Positions 35,901 to 50,900 of a stretch of DNA of 64,000 bases are shown here, in pieces (the first letter of the stretch is position 1; every line of letters begins with the position of its first letter). A program made the translations under genes and the position numbers. Below the pieces are notes generated by a model that was not told the origin of the DNA, made no database searches, and saw only the letters and a program-made list of their open reading frames with translations. This stretch comes from Prostheceraeus crozeri (lineage: Eukaryota > Platyhelminthes > Polycladida > Euryleptidae). The stretch lies in assembly GCA_907163375.1 (NCBI GenBank), contig CAJQUW010004580.1, positions 856,001 to 920,000 on the forward strand. Reading direction: 5' to 3'.

Positions 35901-38900
35901 AAACGATGTTAAAAATGAAGACAATAATAAAATTATGAAAATGATGATGACAACCAAAATGATGATGAGCAAGAGGAAACTCAACAACAAATACTGTAAT
36001 GCAGAAGGAGACTCTAAGGGCTACTTGATGACTGATAATTCTAGGAAGCAATAGATAATTGAATGAATGATTCAGATTGATGATTAAACCAACGGAGCTT
36101 CCTGTAGATCTAGTAATGATTACTGTATATCATTTATATAACATGCATTGACTATTGATTAGTTAGAGGACGGACTGATGTCAAGCGCTGGCACGATACA
36201 TTCCGACTCACATCAGTCCGTCTTCTGACTTAAATTCCATCTGAGGAAGACATTTCTGATAGACTTCCCGATATACATGCAAATATTGTATGTTAATGTT
36301 ATCAGATCGATCATCCAATGATTGATCTTAACGTAATTATATTGTTATATTTTCTCAAATTGTCTGCAGATCTCAAAATGCTTGTCAGCGGTCGATTCAC
36401 ATGAATTAGTTTTGAATGTATGGCGAAGCATTGAAATTTAACCAAACTAATTCTACTTTACAAATTGCTGTGATAGTCATGAGGAGAGGCTATCATACTA
36501 AATTGTAAAGGTTTCAAACATCATCTTTGCAAAATAAAGGCATAAAGGCGAGCGGCAGCCTTAACAAAGTTTTTATTTTTCTGACCGACGTCTCACTTTT
36601 CGTGGAATCGCCGAAAAGAGGAATATTCTTAGGATCTCTTCAGGGATTTAAGTGTTGTCGAGCAGAACGACGTCACCGATGAATGGCTTATGGGGATGAC
36701 AGTAATTTCAATAAAATCTTCAGATAAACGTCACCGAAAAGGGTTCTTGGTAGTATCAACAACCCTCATGTTAGCTTTCGCGAATTTTCAAAACTTTCTC
36801 CTCATAATATCAGATTCGGCCTACTCGAAGGTTCTCACGACACTTTAAAAGTGCATTTTCATCTGAATTGTACTGATCTGGACAACACTCTTCAGTGGTC
36901 GGTGCAGATAGGGTTAAGCTGAAGTGAGGATTACGGAAACTTGGCTTGCAGAGAGATTTCCGAAATATGTTGATCTGTATAGGTCACAATTATAAGGGAA
37001 ATGTTTTACATCTAATTTAATCAAAGTTAATAAACCAGCTTTTATAAAGCTTGACATTAAGTAGAGTCGCTGCCCAGAATCCCGCCTTCCATGCATGGAT
37101 TTGACTAATTGTGCTGTTACTTTGCGCGTTAACTTCCGATTTGAATGCGCGACTAGATGCATGAGGAGACGTTCAAGTATTCGTAAGTAAGTCAATCTGT
37201 TTCATAACATATTAAATTCCATTAATAGGTTGATGATCAGCATGCTGACCAACAATGGACTAATCTCCTTGTATGCAAACACGTTTGTTCGCTAACGATC
37301 TAAGTGGGGTTAAGTGTGGCTCTATGTAATTCTTGTTGGAGTTCTTAAGAGTAAGAATGTTCTGTTGCATTCTGAAAGATGACAACATAAGAAGGTCATC
37401 CGTATGCATTCGGAATAAAAGAATTTTATTGTGTGAGTGCATCACAAGAGCAGTGCATCTATCGCACAATTTGTGCAATAGCAACTGATTGAATTCAAGA
37501 TCCTATTATGCCCATCCGAATTCGCGAATTTCAAACACTTCGCCGTGCACTTTAAAGCGCAAAATTCGAATTGAAACATACTTTCCAGAGAAGCGATTCT
37601 CCTCATAAATCGTCTATGAAATGCCAGCAAATCTTAACGTCATAGAATCGCATTGAAATTATAATTGAAGTTTTCACTAAATTTGTTCCATGTGAAAAAA
37701 AATCCATGAATTTTTCAATTTATCACCTCCCACTAACAAGACGGTTTCATTGAATAAAACGAAAATCTGACCCAACGTTTCGAGCATTCGCCCCTTTTCA
37801 ATGACAAAATTCGTCTAGGGATCGAATTCGTGTCTTAAATTTTATAGTGACGTGGCCGTTAAATCAACTCCCGCATCAACGGCATCAACGTTCTAGAATT
37901 TGTGTTAAGCAAAGAAATGAATGCTTTAAAAGTACTTTGCTCAACAGACTTTTACTTCGTCGTTTAATTTGTTCTACATTGGATTGCCATTAGAGATTGC
38001 TGAGGCGATTATCGCATTGGAAAAAAAGAGGCAGTTTAATTGAAGTGATGGATTATCCTCTATTGTTTCAGTCATTGCCTCATTTTGAACGTAAACTACA
38101 CTTCAAATAATTAAAAAGTGTAGAAGCTCATGATTTTGTTAAAGTAGAAATAATCAATTTGGTTGAGATCTTATTCTACTTAGCTCTTTAAAATACTCAA
38201 ACGAAGTTTTGATCTTCCTCCATGAAACTTCACTAACGCAAATTATTAGGAAATTAGATAATATTGTAATAGGACGGGAGCTGTTGACACTTATTCCTAA
38301 ATTCGCGCACAAAGGGCTTAATAATATGGATTTGTAGATCTTGAAACGTTGAATACAAAAATCAAATTCTTGAGTGTCACAGCCAGTCGCTTTCGGTTAA
38401 AGGATTCCTATTGGAATCCAATGGTAAAATTCAAGAGATATCTATGGATTATGAAACACTTGGCAATTTTCTTACATTTTCTTTTGCAGAAAAGAAAATA
38501 TTTATCAGAATGCCATGAAATTTGAAACAATATTGAGTTCAGAACATCAACTTCGATATAAAAGTTGAAATGAGTCACATGATTAAGTATTTGATGTCTG
38601 GGATCTTCGACAAAATGAGTTAATTTCATGTTTTGACTTAATTTTGGCGATTTTACTCATTTTGTAGAGGCTCTCAAACATCAAATACTTAATCATGTGA
38701 CTCACTTCAACTTTTATATCGAAGTTGATGTTCTGAACTCAATCATGTTTCAAATTTCATGGCATTCTGATAAATAGTTTCTTTTCTGCAAAAGAAAATG
38801 TACGAAAATTGCCAAGTGTTTCATAATCCATAGATATTTCTTGAATTTTACCATTGGATTCCAATAGGAATCCTTTAACCTTTCCTATAACCGAAAGCGA

Positions 38901-41900
38901 CTGGCTGTGACACTCAAGAATTTGATTTTTGTATTCAGCGTTTCAAGATCCACAAATCCATGCTATTAAGCCCTTTGTGCGCGAATTTAGGAAGAAAGTG
39001 TCAACAGCTCCCGGACTATATATACTTCATGACGAATTCAGCAATTCTGTAGCTCTTATTCATCAACACGAAATTTTGTAAAATCGATATTAAAACTTCC
39101 ACTGATAGCAACTCCTCTGAATGTCTTGAAAATACGTATCTCAGTTGATTAAGAGGTGCATTTTAGCACGCACCACCTCACTAGAGGTTACTTGACATCG
39201 CCTGGTGACAGTTATCATTGCGTGAAGGCTGCCTAACCCAGTGCTCAAAGTTCTGCGAGAATTGCCAGATTTGGGGATTCTCAACTCATTATTCATTCAG
39301 ACTTTTCGAAAAAGTTGAGAATGATTCTATTTCATGTGCTTATTTGACTATGACTGCAGTTTCCGGGTTTATTATACAATTTGACTTCGAGGTCTTCCTG
39401 ACCCGTTATTTTTGCTGATATTCTCGAAAATACACTGAAGTTTATATTGACGTTGTAAAAAATGTTTTGTTCAAAGATTGTTAGCCACCCTGTTGGGGTA
39501 CTTCACTGTCACTTTGCAGTTGGTTGTTTAGAAAGAGGCAAAATGCAGTACATGTCTATCGCTAATCATCAACCGTTGAATCCGTTGTTACTTGTCTAAT
39601 ATTGATAGGAGTAAAACAAAGGAGCCATCGATTCTCAATCTGAAAAAACATCCTGTCAAGCATAGAGCAAGTGCATGTTGGTAGCGTAACAATTCTGCAT
39701 CAATTACATCGCTACAGTGATGACAGTTTCGAATTCTTTAAATGAACTCTTTTTTTTGGCATCAATGCCTCATGTGAGATGTGCATTTTACTGTTTTGGA
39801 GAAATTGGAAAGGAGTTGACCATCATGATAGCAATACAGATGAAAGAATATTGTTTTACAAATCCTTCGAGTTACTGATTCGTTTTGGAGGGACAATGTT
39901 TTCTAATTAAATTCGATAGAAGTGACTATGTAGACTTAAATAGAGCCTTACTAAGAAAGTCGCGCTTGTCATGTCACAATTTACCTATGATGTTGAAAGA
40001 ATAAACCGGTAATTTCATGATCAGAGGCAACGATGATAATTAACTTATAGATACATACGTTAACGGGTCCGCAATCTGACTGAGATGAAACATTAATTTA
40101 ATTTGGCGAATCACAAATCATACAGAATACAATTGCATTAATCCACATTGTATTCTGACCGCATAAAGTAATATGAGTCTAGCCATCTATAACTCAATTC
40201 TGTGCAGTGATTTTATCGACCCAAGAGTACAGTCTGCTAGCTAATAATTTACACAAGTGTGTGCTGAATAGATGCATTTAGCTTGTTGGAAAAACATGCT
40301 ATTAACTGCGAACTAACTCGAAAATTAAGCCAATGGACGCAGAATAAATTTTCAATTTTTGTATGAAACTGAACTCAAAGTGTTTTTCATGAAATTTCAT
40401 CTTCAATTAGTTTCATTTCATTTTAAGATGAATGCTTCGAGATTCTTGTGAGAACATTTTGATTCTATTTGATATCTAATAAGATTCATACTCCTTAAAT
40501 GTTAGAATCTCAATTATCAAACAGATTCTATGTAAATGCAGGAACAATTTTCGGAAATTTATTTTGAAAATTAATCAAATATTTTTCTGACATTAGGAGC
40601 ATGATCTCCTCAAAAACTTAATCTTTCGATGTATAAATTTTTACTGCATGCTGACATGTTTTGAGTTGACATTTTATGCTTACTCTATGCTCTCAACCAC
40701 CCAGAGTTCAGTGGACCTGAAAATGCTCTACCAACCTTGCTAATCAATATCCACAGAAAGTGTCGGCTGTGATACAGTCGAGTCTCAATCCGTTGTCGCA
40801 TTAGCCCAACCGGTTGCCTGTGAACGAATGCATTTTCAACACTTTTTCTCCGATTTGTCAATCTGGTTGTCCTGTCAATCAGAACACCAGACTGAGAGCG
40901 GACCTGATCGCATTGATAAGACTCGCCTGCATTTCAAATAAATGTACGCTCGAATTATAACTATGGAGCATTAACCCTGAACGTTTTGGCACGATCATGA
41001 GTCAAAGCATTAACAATTTGACAAAGACAGTTAAGTTGTGACTTACTAGATGACTCGCCATTTCAAAACAATGTAGAGGAAAGTCAAAACCACAAGTTTT
41101 CTTTAAATGTGTAGGCTCATTTTTGTCATCCAGAGTCTATACGCTTGTAGACTATCCCAACATGTGTACTATCCACCGAATGAATACATAAAGCAGAAAT
41201 TGAAATTGCTAGCTTACGCACCGCACCGGCGGACGCGCTATAGGTATAATAACAACATTATTCATATTACCAGGTATTCAAATGTATACTTATTTAAGAT
41301 ACATGAAAGTGCATCTAAAAGTGACGAGTAAGGGAATCAGAGGTAAAAAGAAGTTAGCATAAAGTAAAAAATTCTCTTCAGTGGTATAGTTCTCTTCGAA
41401 ATTTCTTTATTGGCAAGCTTTCGGATGATCCATCTTTCCTCAGGCACGACAAGTTGAGAGTGAACAAGACAAGCTGGCAAACATGCACAATCACTGTTAA
41501 ACACAATTACAATTATGCGTTTAAGTTTGTTGATAGAGTGTAGTGGATAGTAGCGTGGCTTAATTGTGACCTTGGCGTCAGTAGAGTGGCGTGTTTTTAA
41601 GTAATTTGTGTTTAACAGTGATTGTGCATGTTTGCCAGCTTGTCTTGTTCACTCTCAACTTGTCGTGCCTGAGGAAGGGTGGATCACCCGAAAGCTTGCC
41701 AATAAAGAAATTTCAAAGAGAACTATACCACTGAAGAAATTTTTTTACTTTATGCTAACTTCGTTCTCGAGAAGGAGGAACAATGTATGAAAAAGAAGTT
41801 AGTATGACATGCTACATTCAGCAGAGACTTGGTAGAATTAAAATATGAGACCTCAAGATGTAAATGGTAGATTTTTCTTGATTAATTGCTAATTTTGTGC

Positions 41901-44900
41901 CACAATTTTCAAAAGCTGACCTGCTGTTGATTTCTGACATTGATCATGTTAGTCGACTTTCATGTATCACGACGGAAATCATCACATTATCACCGCCGAT
42001 TTTGTCAGTCAAATTCATTCACTTCATTCAATTATCTTTCAAGCATCGAATATCCAGCAAGTGATGTTCTGAAGTTAGAGAGTTACTGTAACTCTTCACA
42101 GATACTTCTTTTCCCTGTAAGTGCATCGCATCTATTCATCAATGTAACTACGTAATACCATAATGCGGATTTTCTATCAAACAACGTAATATTTGAGTTT
42201 GAGAAGTAACAGTAAAGTCAGTATCGTCAAAAGGCTCATGAATATTTTTCAAAAGGAGAAATGTAGCGAGCATTTGTCAGAAAAGGAAGCCGCAAAATTC
42301 TCCTTAGTAGATTGCCGCGAATTTCGCAAAATGTTTGAACTGTCTGCCAAGTATGTGGAAGTGAATGAAACAGTTTCGTTTAAATTCAAGGAACGTGGCT
42401 ATTTCCATTTTCTTAAAAAATTGTCATCCTGGAATGAGACATATTTTCAAATTCTTCGCTAGCAACACCACGAGGAAACTAAATAATTTTCACTTATTCA
42501 TGGTCTGAAATAATGTTGCCTACATCATTATCACGTGAAACTCAACTCAAATGATAAGCATGAGAACTAGGGTTTTTTAAACAAGTCACATGCAGAGGCA
42601 TGCCTTTTCCGCGGCTAGAAGAAGAATGCTGAAATTTGCCTTGGCTGCGGAAATCACGGAATTCTACTAATTCAAGCAGAAACTGCGAAATTCTAATATC
42701 CATTGCGGATATTGCGGAATTCGGGGTTTCAATTTATGTTATTTGATTATAATTTGTTGAAATGTGGTCTAATTAGGTTGCGGCCGCAAGGCAAGTGACG
42801 ATAATAATAGATGACATCACCAGGTCTTCTTTTTAATTTTCATTTTTGGCGGCAGAAAACGCATGCCTCTGAATACATGATGCTTTTCTATTCTTTTGTC
42901 ATTTCTTCTCAATTAAAGGAACTTTTGAATGGCTACCTCCAAAACTGCTTTGATGTGTGAAATAGTGCGATTGTTAAAGTAGCACGCTATGCACAAGTTA
43001 ATTATGACGCATGTATCGCCTATATTTCTTGGGAGCACAAACATACTCATTGCACCAAAAACGATTCCAAAAAGATGTTTTAAATACAGAATTCAAAAGC
43101 AGTTTAAGCTTTAACATAGCTTTAAAACTGTCCTTATTGTCAACTTGGCATTGAATCGTGAGATAATAGCATTTTGTATGAATATACAACTAGCAGCTAT
43201 CAAATCCAGCTTAGCACCAAAAAGGGCACTTATAAAGACAGGAGACAGGTTATTAAAGCACTTCTTTATCAGTTTGTATAAGTAAATCTTCTACATTCAC
43301 CGTATGTCAATATTCAAAAGTCAAAAAATAGTTTGTTTGAAAACTGATATTTTTACCTCATCAAGTCGACCTTACTGTGACTGACTTATTACGAACTACT
43401 TCATAAAATTGCCTCAGCCTAACTTTCTCACATTCTCCTCATATTACAACACCATGTCTCTGCTTTGTACGATTTCTAGAAGATATCTCAAGCATTTTGA
43501 AAAATATCAGACTTCTTTCCTCATTTTTGGGCACTAATGAGTCCAAAACCATTACTCTATTCAGGACTTGAGGTTTCGATTTTTCGAAATTTAAATAAAT
43601 GTATGGGATGTGAAATCTATATCTGTTATAAATGAGTCTCCACAACCACTAAGCATTATGCGGACACTGTCTGAATGAAGTCGATAGTGACACCGAAGCC
43701 GGAGATGCAGGCCCTGAAACGAGTACTATTTTTTAACATAGTGGTGTACTTTTTCTAAACTTCACGTGTTCCCAAAATGAGGGAAGGGGTCCAGAATTTT
43801 TCGAAATGCATGAGATATCTTTTAGATACATTTTTAGCCATCTAAACTTGCAGTGGCATTAACAGAGTTTGAGAAAGCCAGTTTCGTAGCTTTTCCAAAT
43901 TTGATAAAATGACGAGGAATGACCCTACATCACTATCCGATTTCTCATTTTCATAGTATTTGGTGACTGAAAATCTCGTCCGGTTTCCAATTCTAATGGG
44001 AATATCAATTAATCATCGTCCAGCTCCAAACAATGAATAACTGCTTTTTCAAGTTAAACACGATCAGACTTTCTCTCTATGATGAAGACAATCGATAGAG
44101 AAACATTCATGCTAAGTGAATCAGTTGTCGAAAATTGGTCATACACTAATATATACAACTTTCATACCTCTTCATCACACAAATCTGTTATCGCGATTAG
44201 AGATTTGAATTCCATAAGGACGTTTTCTTCATAGAACATTTGATAACAGTGGATGTGTTTGCTGCTTGACAATTATCTACCGTGCATTCATTCTAAGTTG
44301 GGAATCAATTAAGGAAATTTGCCATTCTGATTAAACAGTGCTACTTAAATTCTTAGCCAAAATACGAAAAGAATTGCTTTAGAAAGAAAATAAACAGAAA
44401 TTTGAAAAATTATATAAGCGATTTTATGCTGTCTCGGCAATCATGTCTTAACATGTCACTGACTTGAGGTCATCCAATTCCCTTCTATCTTTTTCAATTC
44501 AAAATTTAACTTAAATGAACTAAGCATATTTTAAAGGCATCATGAAAAGCTGGGCTTGTTTTTTGTGACCGAACTAAAGCAGATTTTAAGAACAATAGCA
44601 ACTCAATAGTAAGTTACATTTATCATATCATTTGTCAAATAAATTAACACAAAAACGGAGGAATGGGCATGATTAATGCTATTTGTAAAAAGTAGTGATG
44701 CACTAGTCAAAACAATATTACTGATACTCTTTTAATTGTTGCTATCATAGCAAAAATGACCTTTGTATTTGATACTGGAGCTTGCATTCATTGATGATGA
44801 ACTACTTGCGAAATCGCACTCAATGTGTTAGCAGGATTTTGAGTAAATTGTCTTGCTCTACTCCAATTCGAAGTGGAGTTCGTTATTTAAGTCTGTGTCC

Positions 44901-47900
44901 TTGGTCCTATTTTGTTTTTATATTTCATTGTCGACTGGTACTCATGTGTATCCAATAGTTTCATGCTTAAGCATGCTGATGATGTGAAGCAATCTGTTCG
45001 CGTGTAAAAATCAATCGTCAACAATCCACCATCCCGCAAATACCGGTCTCCAGTCAGACTTGAGTGAGATCAATGATTGGTTTGTGAATAAAAATGGTAC
45101 ACGTATAACTTTTGTAAATGCAGAATGATGCATGCAACCCTGGTCGCAACAATGATGACTATCGGTACTTCATTGATGAGAATATTATTCCCCAAGTGAA
45201 CATAACAAATCATATTGGCATATTGATTGGTGCAACTTTGAATTTCAAGGATGAAATTTGTTCAATGGCTTCAAAAGGAAATCGTGTGTTTAACATTTTT
45301 GCTGTCCAACTCATCAAGTTTGCCAGGATTTCTTCGGATAATTCCGCCTTCATATCCAGAGCTGAAGGCATTTTCAATATCTTCAAGGAAAGGAGTTGCA
45401 AGGTTAATCCACTGATAAATTCTTGCATAATGTCCTTGTCTGTCGAGAAATAGGTTCCTCGTTTATAAGTGTGGTTGTTTTCTACATCGCCAAATCCCTT
45501 CCATCATAGGAATGTTTGCCTAATCACTGTTATCCTTATGTTCTTATGTATCCTTTTGTTCTCTTGTATCCAAATTTATTTGCAGTTAGTTTTAGCTATG
45601 TTTCCTCAGGTTTGGAGAGACCTTCCTTATCGTTCTTCCGATATGGTTCGCCTGGCTCCGCCATATGGTGCAGGTTGGAGGTTAGGGGCCGACACCTTGC
45701 TTCATACAACCACATGGTTCCTCCTTGATGACTCCGTGCATAGCGTTCTTATGTTTGATTCTTATGTTTCTTGATTTTCATCATTTATCGTTTTATTTGA
45801 CTTCTCGTCATGTTTCATGCCGAGCTGTCATCTTTAGCTCATCTTTAGATGTATGTAAAATTGATTAAAGTTTTGATTTATTTCCCGTTCCTATAAAGTT
45901 TGGGTCGATTGGCCATTATATGTATTACGGTTCCTACTGTGTACAAGGTTTTAATTATTAATACATTTATACATATGCGCTCTTGACTTCAAGTGGCCTA
46001 ATTTTTACAAGTTAAGTTAATTGTTCCCGTCAAAACATTCATTACGTCATCATTTTTTTCACCGTCTATGTGATCCCCTTCGTGAGTGCAAAAGATCAAT
46101 TTCAGCTTTCTTCTATCGTCTCGACCTTTGGCAATGATCTTCTTTATTTTTGTTGGCTCCTTTCACATGCAGCCAGTTTGGGCCTGATATTTGTTCATCA
46201 TCTATTCTTGTAGATGTTGTATCATGATAACAAATATACCATCATCATCATCATGCAAATTTTAATTAAAATCCTGTCTATAATGGAAATACGTCCGTGT
46301 GATGATAAGTGGATTCAGTATCGTGCGTGCCGTTTGATGTATCAATCTCTTACCTCTACAGATACGTGATGGTTCCCGTACAGCCAACGTGATTTTTACT
46401 GGCTGCAACCAAACCAGTAATACGGTAATAACAACGACAGGAAGGTACTCGTGGATAAAATTCTACAGCAATTATCAATATGTGAATAAAGGATTTTCTG
46501 CTCATTGGACAGTCGTTCATATCGGCACCGATGTAGTGAATGTCTCACGAAGTGAGTTATTTGGGATTAACGTATTTCCTCTAATATCAAGAAAACTAGA
46601 AAATAATGACTTATAGCTTAGTTATCATCTATTGAGCTAAAAACATAGACTTAGTTATCAAACGACGCTGGAATGCATAATGATAATGTCTGGTGGTGCA
46701 CTATATATTATGACAGAATAAGACACATAATAAAAGCATCACACTTCTAAACTATATCCGAGCCTGCAAGTTGTTGCATAATTGTGGCTGTCAGAGTCAG
46801 GAGAGGAGCTTCTGTCTCTGGCTGTTTCTACAACGACCGTTGAGCACCGAGTCATTTCATACCTCGTTCGCTCAGATTTCGATCGTGTGAGTGTTGACCT
46901 TGCCTTCAAGTGACCATGGAAGGGAAACCGCAAATACAGGTATGGGTCAGCGTCAATACCGCCACCCCTTGTCGTTGTCGACAATGAATAGATCGGTATT
47001 ATAGCAAGAAACCTGCTAGATGAATTTTCAGCTCTTATTGACAATTTTAGTAAAAGTTGTATAGCTGTAATTATTGTTTTCATTGAATTTGGAAAAATGT
47101 CGTGTGGAAAATCGTGCTTCTTAATAAACACCGCCCGCTATAAAACGATGCACTTAAAAGCAGACGGAAAATAGGGTTATTTTTAATATGCTGAGCAATG
47201 TAGTGAGGAAGTGCTTAGATTGATTTTCAGTTCTCGGTCCACCGCTGAATGCTTTTAATTATTTCAGGGAATTTACATGTCGATCTATGTCCGCTCAAAT
47301 AGTAATTTTAGTGACTGAAGCATTACTACAAGCTCCGAGCTCTAAATTCAATAAATATGCCTACAAAGCCGTCACAATCATTTGATTTCAAATGATTCAA
47401 CACAGTCTCAGTATAAAGGCTAAAATTGACCTTAGAGCTTCCTAGGAAATCGTGACTTTCTTGTCAATAAAGATCATTCCCAGAAATATGGTTTACCTGA
47501 TACATAGCATAGCACTCTTATTTATGTAATTTGTTAACTCTTTTCAGCAACACACTCAACCAAATAGTTCCTTAACAGCATTTTTGCAGGTATATCACGG
47601 ATCATCTTCTCAAGAAAAACACATCAACTCTCTTTTTGCCACAATTGTCTCCTGTAGAGACACATGTTGGCAGTACACTAATCTAGCGGTTCTATGGCTT
47701 TCAAACTTCAAGTCGAAAATGTCAGATTGCCAGGTGCACATATAGTAGCTAATTTATGAGATGTGAAGATGTTGCCTCTATGGATTGTGCAACAGTAACA
47801 TAAAGTTCAAACATAGTTCACACTTATTAATCAGCTAAAATGATGACAACATTATTCATAATGCTATGCTTGAACGATATAGAGTTCAAATAAATTCAAT

Positions 47901-50900
47901 TCAATTTCAACTCAACCTTCATTTGTAGTTGATTGCTTATTACATTATCATATCATTCTGCAAGGTTCAATAAAATGCCGCAAATGTTCTCTTCCTGCAA
48001 ACCTTCTCTTGAAAGTTTCGAGATAAATTATTTAAAAGACATAAACTTACAGATAAGTCTCTAGGATATATTGAGTTTTCTCGCGCTTTGTGAGAAGAAA
48101 ACTCTGATGGGTAAAAGTTTCAGAGAGAGTCCTGAAAGACAGTGATACTTTATAGAGCACCGGCTCCGACTGAACTAAGCAAACATTCGCAGCTTCTCAG
48201 AAATCTGACCTATTTGTTCATCTAAGTATAGAAATAACTCAATATACAAGAAAATGTTGTTTTAATGAAAAAAACATTTTATGTGCATATAATGCATATC
48301 ATTGCAAAACAATTAAAGTAAGCATGAAGAGGAATTCAAGTTCGTCTCACCTGTAAATTAGAAGAAATCACGAATTGACTTTCAAGTGTTATTACAAAGT
48401 GCGCTCCGGACCTCTCGCTGCGTTTGGCGTTAAGATATCCTGGACTGACAATCTGAATGATTTCTCGCTGAGATGTAGATCGATGAATAGTAATCACGTT
48501 ATTGTCCTTGCGGATGCTTTATCGTTCTGATGTCTTTCGCAGCTCTAATGTGTTTAGCTCATTTCAATAGATCACCTGATTTTAACTTCTGCATCATGTC
48601 ATAGAAATTTTACGAACATCAATAAAGGATGGCATGAAATATCTTCTGATGTCATGATAAAAGGGGCATTCACAAATGAAATGAACTATTGTTTCTACCA
48701 GGGCTACGGAAGCGATTGATCTTTAATTCGCTTCCGCTTCCACTTCCGCTTCCATCGCTTCAGCTGCCAATTATTGGAGACGGGAAATGGGGTACACACC
48801 TCATTTCGAGCCCCTTTTTCTTCATTTTCCACTTTTAGCGAGTTATAGGTTCTGACGTTAGCACTTCGCAGTCTCCACAAACTTTCTGTCGTAAACCCTA
48901 GCTGACTTGTATGCGCTTTTTTGACTTGCCAAGAAGTCAAATATTCCTCAAATTTGCTGAAAATTTTGAACTTAAGGAAATTGTGAAATGTAAACATCAT
49001 GTTTTCCGATGATGCTTCCATGAGCTGTCAGACACCGATGACTTTCTATATAATGCTTCTAGATGTTGCTGAGCGCGTTTCTGTCATCAAGACTTTATTT
49101 TGTGGCTTTCCCTCAGACATTTTCAAAAATATCACGTTAGAGACCATTTTGCGCGAGGACCATTTTGACCTGGAATCCTGTAACATTTTTCCCTTAAACG
49201 CTATGGTGTGTACTATGAACATTCGCAAATTTAAATAGGCCACTTCGCTGTCTTTTTAATTCCCGGTTTTAGTACCGACATAATATTTGCCAGTCAGTGG
49301 AGCCATCGAACTTTTTGTGCTCACCTTCATGGTGAAGAAGTTCTTCAATAAAATTGGATAACGAGCGTGTTTCGCCAGCGTTATCAGTTGACTGATGAAC
49401 CCATTTACTTTTAATTATGCAACTATTAAAAACTAGCATGCTTACTAGTTATTTTCTGTAACTTTTAATCAAGCCTGCGATTGCCTGAAAGGAGCCGGGA
49501 TGTGTTCTAGTGAAAAAACCACTGTAGTCTACATAGACCGTATCAACGTATGCTAGTATACTGTAGCATCAACGTAGACCGTGAAAAGTGACTGGACATA
49601 GTGTCACTGTTTATCTACGATAAAGGTCTGCAATCGTCGGAAAATTTCCCTCAACACTACACGAGACACGACCGTTATCAACTCGTGTTCCTGTCACGAC
49701 CGCAAACCTATGCCCTACAATAAGATGCCGAATTTATGTATTCATTTGCTTATTCAGGAATATTACGCTGTATCTAATAAGCTCAGTTTCACATCAGGCT
49801 CCCAATTTCCTCTACTACTGTTACTGAGTTCTATTTTACATATTACATATCATTCTATCTGCAGCTTGCAAAATAAGGGAATTCATGTGCCCCAATTACG
49901 AATGTATATCACAAGGATACTTGTGCGACAATGTCAGTGATTGCGGATGCGAGGATTACTACTGTGACGAAGGAGCTTTCTACTGCCAAGCTGCTCAAAT
50001 ATGTAAGTATTTTGTGTACTTTCTGTCTGATCAACAATCAATATATTGATCAGCTTGACTTGAAGTTCAAAGCACAATTGATATATTTTCTATTACAAAG
50101 TATTTCTTGTGATATACAGTGTATGATGCTTTCACACATTTATCAGTTACATGAATCATATAGCAGTGTTGACACTCCAGAGAGTACCTATCTCCGGTAA
50201 GATATTTTTTCAAAGATATCACAAGTATATCGGAGGACAGTCAAGTATCGCACTAAAGGATTTTCTATGTAAGTTGTCAAACTGAATAGATAGCGTAGTA
50301 CCTTATCGATAATCGGGTGCGATGCTATCCACACAATTCTACCTGTTGGATTTTTTAAAATATTTGATGGATGTTTTGTATTACGATATTTCATCCAAGA
50401 TTTCTATACCCTTCCAATGATTTTTTGAATTCTTAATTCGTCTGTCTGATGATAACCAATGCATGTTGTATTACAGCCATATATGTATTACAGCCCATAC
50501 TAGGGTTTAACACGGGTTTTCCGGGACGGATGAGAAGGATATCATAATTGCAATTATGCCTTCCATTACTATCTTTATATTATCTCAAGTAAAATAAATG
50601 TTCTCTAATATATTGTGCAGTACAGTATCTCAGTTAAAAAAGTTTTTGCGATGTTTAAATATGTGTTTTTTAGACGCAACGACATGTATTTGGAAGTACA
50701 TTAACAAATTTAGATAATAGGTCTATTTACTGCTGAATTCAAGACTGTTTTTGCTCGAGGATTCTGATTGTAGCTTTAGTTTTTTCTTCGTAATGAATGC
50801 AACTGGCTTGACGGCAGTGAGGGCACGGGGGTTCAAAGCTAAAGATGCTTCGTTCAATACTTACATCAACAGTTCTTTTCATAGAGTAAGTCTACTTACT

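Noticed and set aside
42193-42462. 89-codon frame with basic and acidic residues
   Set aside because: No ATG start, no recognised domain, no splice context; chance frame in the intron.
46739-47131. 130-codon minus-strand frame in intron 3
   Set aside because: No family resemblance and no supporting signals; likely chance.
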